This document shows positions 5,986 through 7,050 of a stretch of 7,050 nucleotides of DNA, piece after piece. Below the pieces are notes generated by a model. The model ran no database searches and was not told the origin of the DNA. It saw only the letters and a list, made by a program, of their open reading frames with translations. The position numbers and the translations under genes are program-made. How positions within the stretch are numbered: the first letter of the stretch is position 1; each line of letters opens with the position of its first letter. The DNA comes from an uncultured Fretibacterium sp. (GTDB lineage Bacteria; Synergistota; Synergistia; Synergistales; Aminobacteriaceae), in NCBI RefSeq assembly GCF_938040765.1, contig NZ_CALIAA010000111.1, positions 1 through 7,050 of the forward strand. Direction: 5' to 3'.

Positions 5986-6964
5986 AATAGCCGAAGAGCT
6001 CCGAGAACCGGGCCTTGTCGCCCTCGCGCTCCCGGATCAGCATGGCGGAGTCGGCGCTCAGGACCGTCATTTGGTCGATGCCGAGCAGCCCGTCGGGAAC
6101 GGGGACGCCGCGGCGCACGGGGACGTACCCCATCCCGGAGAAGAGCGCCTGTCCCCTTTCGGAGAGGAGGAAGTCCACGAAGCGCTTCGCCTCGCCGCGA
6201 ACTTCCTCCCGGGCGACGATGCCCACCGGCTCCGTGATGACGGGCGAGCCCTCCGCGGGGTAGACGTAGTCGACGGGCGAACCCTTGGCCTTGGCGCGCC
6301 GGGCCATGTAGTCGACGACGGGACCGAAGAGCCTGTCCCCGCCCGCCACCGCGGTGATGATGCTCCCGTTGCCCTTGCCGACCGCCACGGCGTTCGCCTT
6401 CATCCCCTCGTAAAACTTCCAGCCGAAGCCCTCCGAACGGGTCAGGACGCCGAGCTGGTAGGCCGCGGCCCCCGAGTAGAGCGGGCTCGCGATCATGGCC
6501 CTGTCGGCGTTCTCCGGGTCGAGGAGCGCCTTCCACGTGGGCTCGACGGCCTTTCCCGCGGACGTGTTGAAGAGAAGGACCGTGGCGAGCACCTTCGTCC
6601 CGCAGTAGGTCCCGTCGGGGTCCTGCACGGAGTCGGGCAGCGCGGACGCCTCGGGGGAGCGGTAGACGGCCAGGACCCCCTCGGCCTTCAGGCGCTCGAA
6701 CGTCACGGCGTCGGCGAGCAGAAGGAGGTCGGCCTGCACCCGTCCGGTCATCTTCTCCGCCAGGACCTTGCTCACCACCTCCTCCGTGCCCGAGCGGAAC
6801 ACGCGGACCTCGACGCCCGGGCAGCTCTCCACGAACGCCTCGACCAGGGTCCGGACGTCCCCGTCGGGCTGGGAGGTGTAGAGCAGGAGCGGCTCCGCCT
6901 GGGCCGAAACGGCAAAACAGAACGTCATCGCCAGCAGCGCGGCGAGGTTCAAAGTTCGTCTCAT
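5984..6964 (-). CDS. Periplasmic solute-binding protein, AfuA/FbpA-like (SBP_bac_6 type)
   Basis: This 326-residue protein captures the ligand outside the inner membrane and delivers it to the permease. The start at 6964 has a strong GGAGGGG site and gives a classic signal peptide: MRR, hydrophobic LAALLAMTFCFAV, cleavage after A-Q-A (residue 23). An in-frame ATG at 7000 overlaps the -10 box and would precede the signal peptide, so it was rejected. The mature start LLLYTSQPDGDVRTLVEAF and the SGTEEVVSKVLAE segment (about 58-70) are typical of the ferric/phosphosugar/aminoethylphosphonate cluster of binding proteins. The region VVDYMARRAKAKGSPVDYVYP (split here as VVDYM at 216-220, then SPVDYVYP at 229-236) stands where ferric-binding FbpA has its adjacent Tyr-Tyr ligand pair, and no such pair is present. 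Iron may therefore be wrong; AfuA of Actinobacillus is known to bind hexose phosphates. It is the first gene of the operon. The family is secure, the ligand is not. Confidence 0.92.
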   Translation of the reverse strand: MRRTLNLAALLAMTFCFAVSAQAEPLLLYTSQPDGDVRTLVEAFVESCPGVEVRVFRSGTEEVVSKVLAEKMTGRVQADLLLLADAVTFERLKAEGVLAVYRSPEASALPDSVQDPDGTYCGTKVLATVLLFNTSAGKAVEPTWKALLDPENADRAMIASPLYSGAAAYQLGVLTRSEGFGWKFYEGMKANAVAVGKGNGSIITAVAGGDRLFGPVVDYMARRAKAKGSPVDYVYPAEGSPVITEPVGIVAREEVRGEAKRFVDFLLSERGQALFSGMGYVPVRRGVPVPDGLLGIDQMTVLSADSAMLIREREGDKARFSELFGY

Positions 6965-6970
6965 GAATTT

Positions 6971-6977
6971 CCCCTCC
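6971..6977 (-). promoter_or_regulatory. Ribosome binding site of the solute-binding protein gene
   Basis: GGAGGGG on the minus strand lies six bases (AAATTC) upstream of the ATG at 6964. It fixes the start at the residue that begins the signal peptide. Confidence 0.85.
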
Positions 6978-6998
6978 GGTTTTTCAAGCATCCTTGTC

Positions 6999-7004
6999 AT
7001 TATA
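6999..7004 (-). promoter_or_regulatory. -10 box of the transporter operon promoter
   Basis: A perfect TATAAT on the minus strand lies 34 bases upstream of the binding-protein ATG, implying a short leader of about 28 bases with no room for a riboswitch. At 16-18 bases upstream only C-rich sequence (such as TCCCCC) is found, with no recognisable -35 and no TGn extension. Transcription may therefore need an activator, possibly one binding the pyrimidine-rich stretch just upstream or sequence beyond the window edge. Confidence 0.6.
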
Positions 7005-7050
7005 TATCGCTTTGGGGAGAAGGGGGACGGAAAGGATACGGATGGGGGCG

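Noticed and set aside
4479..5990. Open frame of about 500 codons on the plus strand, antisense to the permease
   Set aside because: It mirrors the permease in a GC-rich genome where stops are rare, and its translation is dominated by Gly, Pro, Arg, Glu and Gln with no recognisable domain. The minus-strand protein in the same place has clear permease motifs.
5976..6536. N-terminal extension of the permease frame up to 6536
   Set aside because: This stretch lies wholly within the binding-protein gene in another frame and reads as low-complexity Gly/Arg-rich sequence; the permease begins at a TTG next to the binding-protein stop.
6965..7004. Riboswitch or regulatory leader upstream of the importer operon
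   Set aside because: The leader from the -10 box to the ATG is only about 28 bases, too short for a known riboswitch; no leader hairpin is visible.

Overview
The window is GC-rich, with C or G at most third codon positions. It comes from a bacterium that appears to have two membranes: the solute-binding protein has an ordinary Sec signal peptide (A-Q-A cleavage site) and no lipobox, as expected for a periplasmic protein. The combination of a GC-rich genome, an AfuABC/FbpABC-type importer and a TIGR01784/Rpn-type nuclease gene would fit Synergistota. That placement is a guess; a GC-rich proteobacterium is also possible.

Left part (2-2010, + strand): an OmpR/PhoB-type response regulator, cut at its N-terminus by the window edge, overlaps by ATGA a complete membrane-bound histidine kinase. 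Together they form a two-component system whose promoter lies outside the window.

Middle (2011-3237): an AT-richer patch carries a short tandem repeat, a strong hairpin terminator between convergent genes and an 8-bp inverted repeat. A minus-strand Rpn-family PD-(D/E)XK nuclease gene (2166-3104) follows. It has its own extended -10 promoter and is less GC-rich than its neighbours. Near its 3' end is an in-frame ATG (2357) behind a Shine-Dalgarno-like run. This start would yield a 63-residue C-terminal protein, the layout described for Rpn nucleases that encode an intragenic small inhibitor. This possible anti-phage toxin/antitoxin-within-a-gene is the most interesting item here.

Right part (3238-7004, - strand): a compact importer operon is transcribed from a TATAAT box at 6999-7004. 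The order is solute-binding protein, fused two-domain permease with a TTG start, then ATPase, with 4-bp or near-zero junctions throughout. The family is usually annotated as ferric-iron uptake (FbpABC/AfuABC), but the binding protein lacks the adjacent tyrosine pair of true ferric-binding proteins, so a phosphorylated organic compound or another ligand is as likely.

How the parts fit: the solute-binding protein, permease and ATPase form one transporter. The two-component pair converges on it but is separated by the nuclease gene, so a regulatory link is only a hypothesis. No tRNA, rRNA, CRISPR array or complete insertion sequence is visible.
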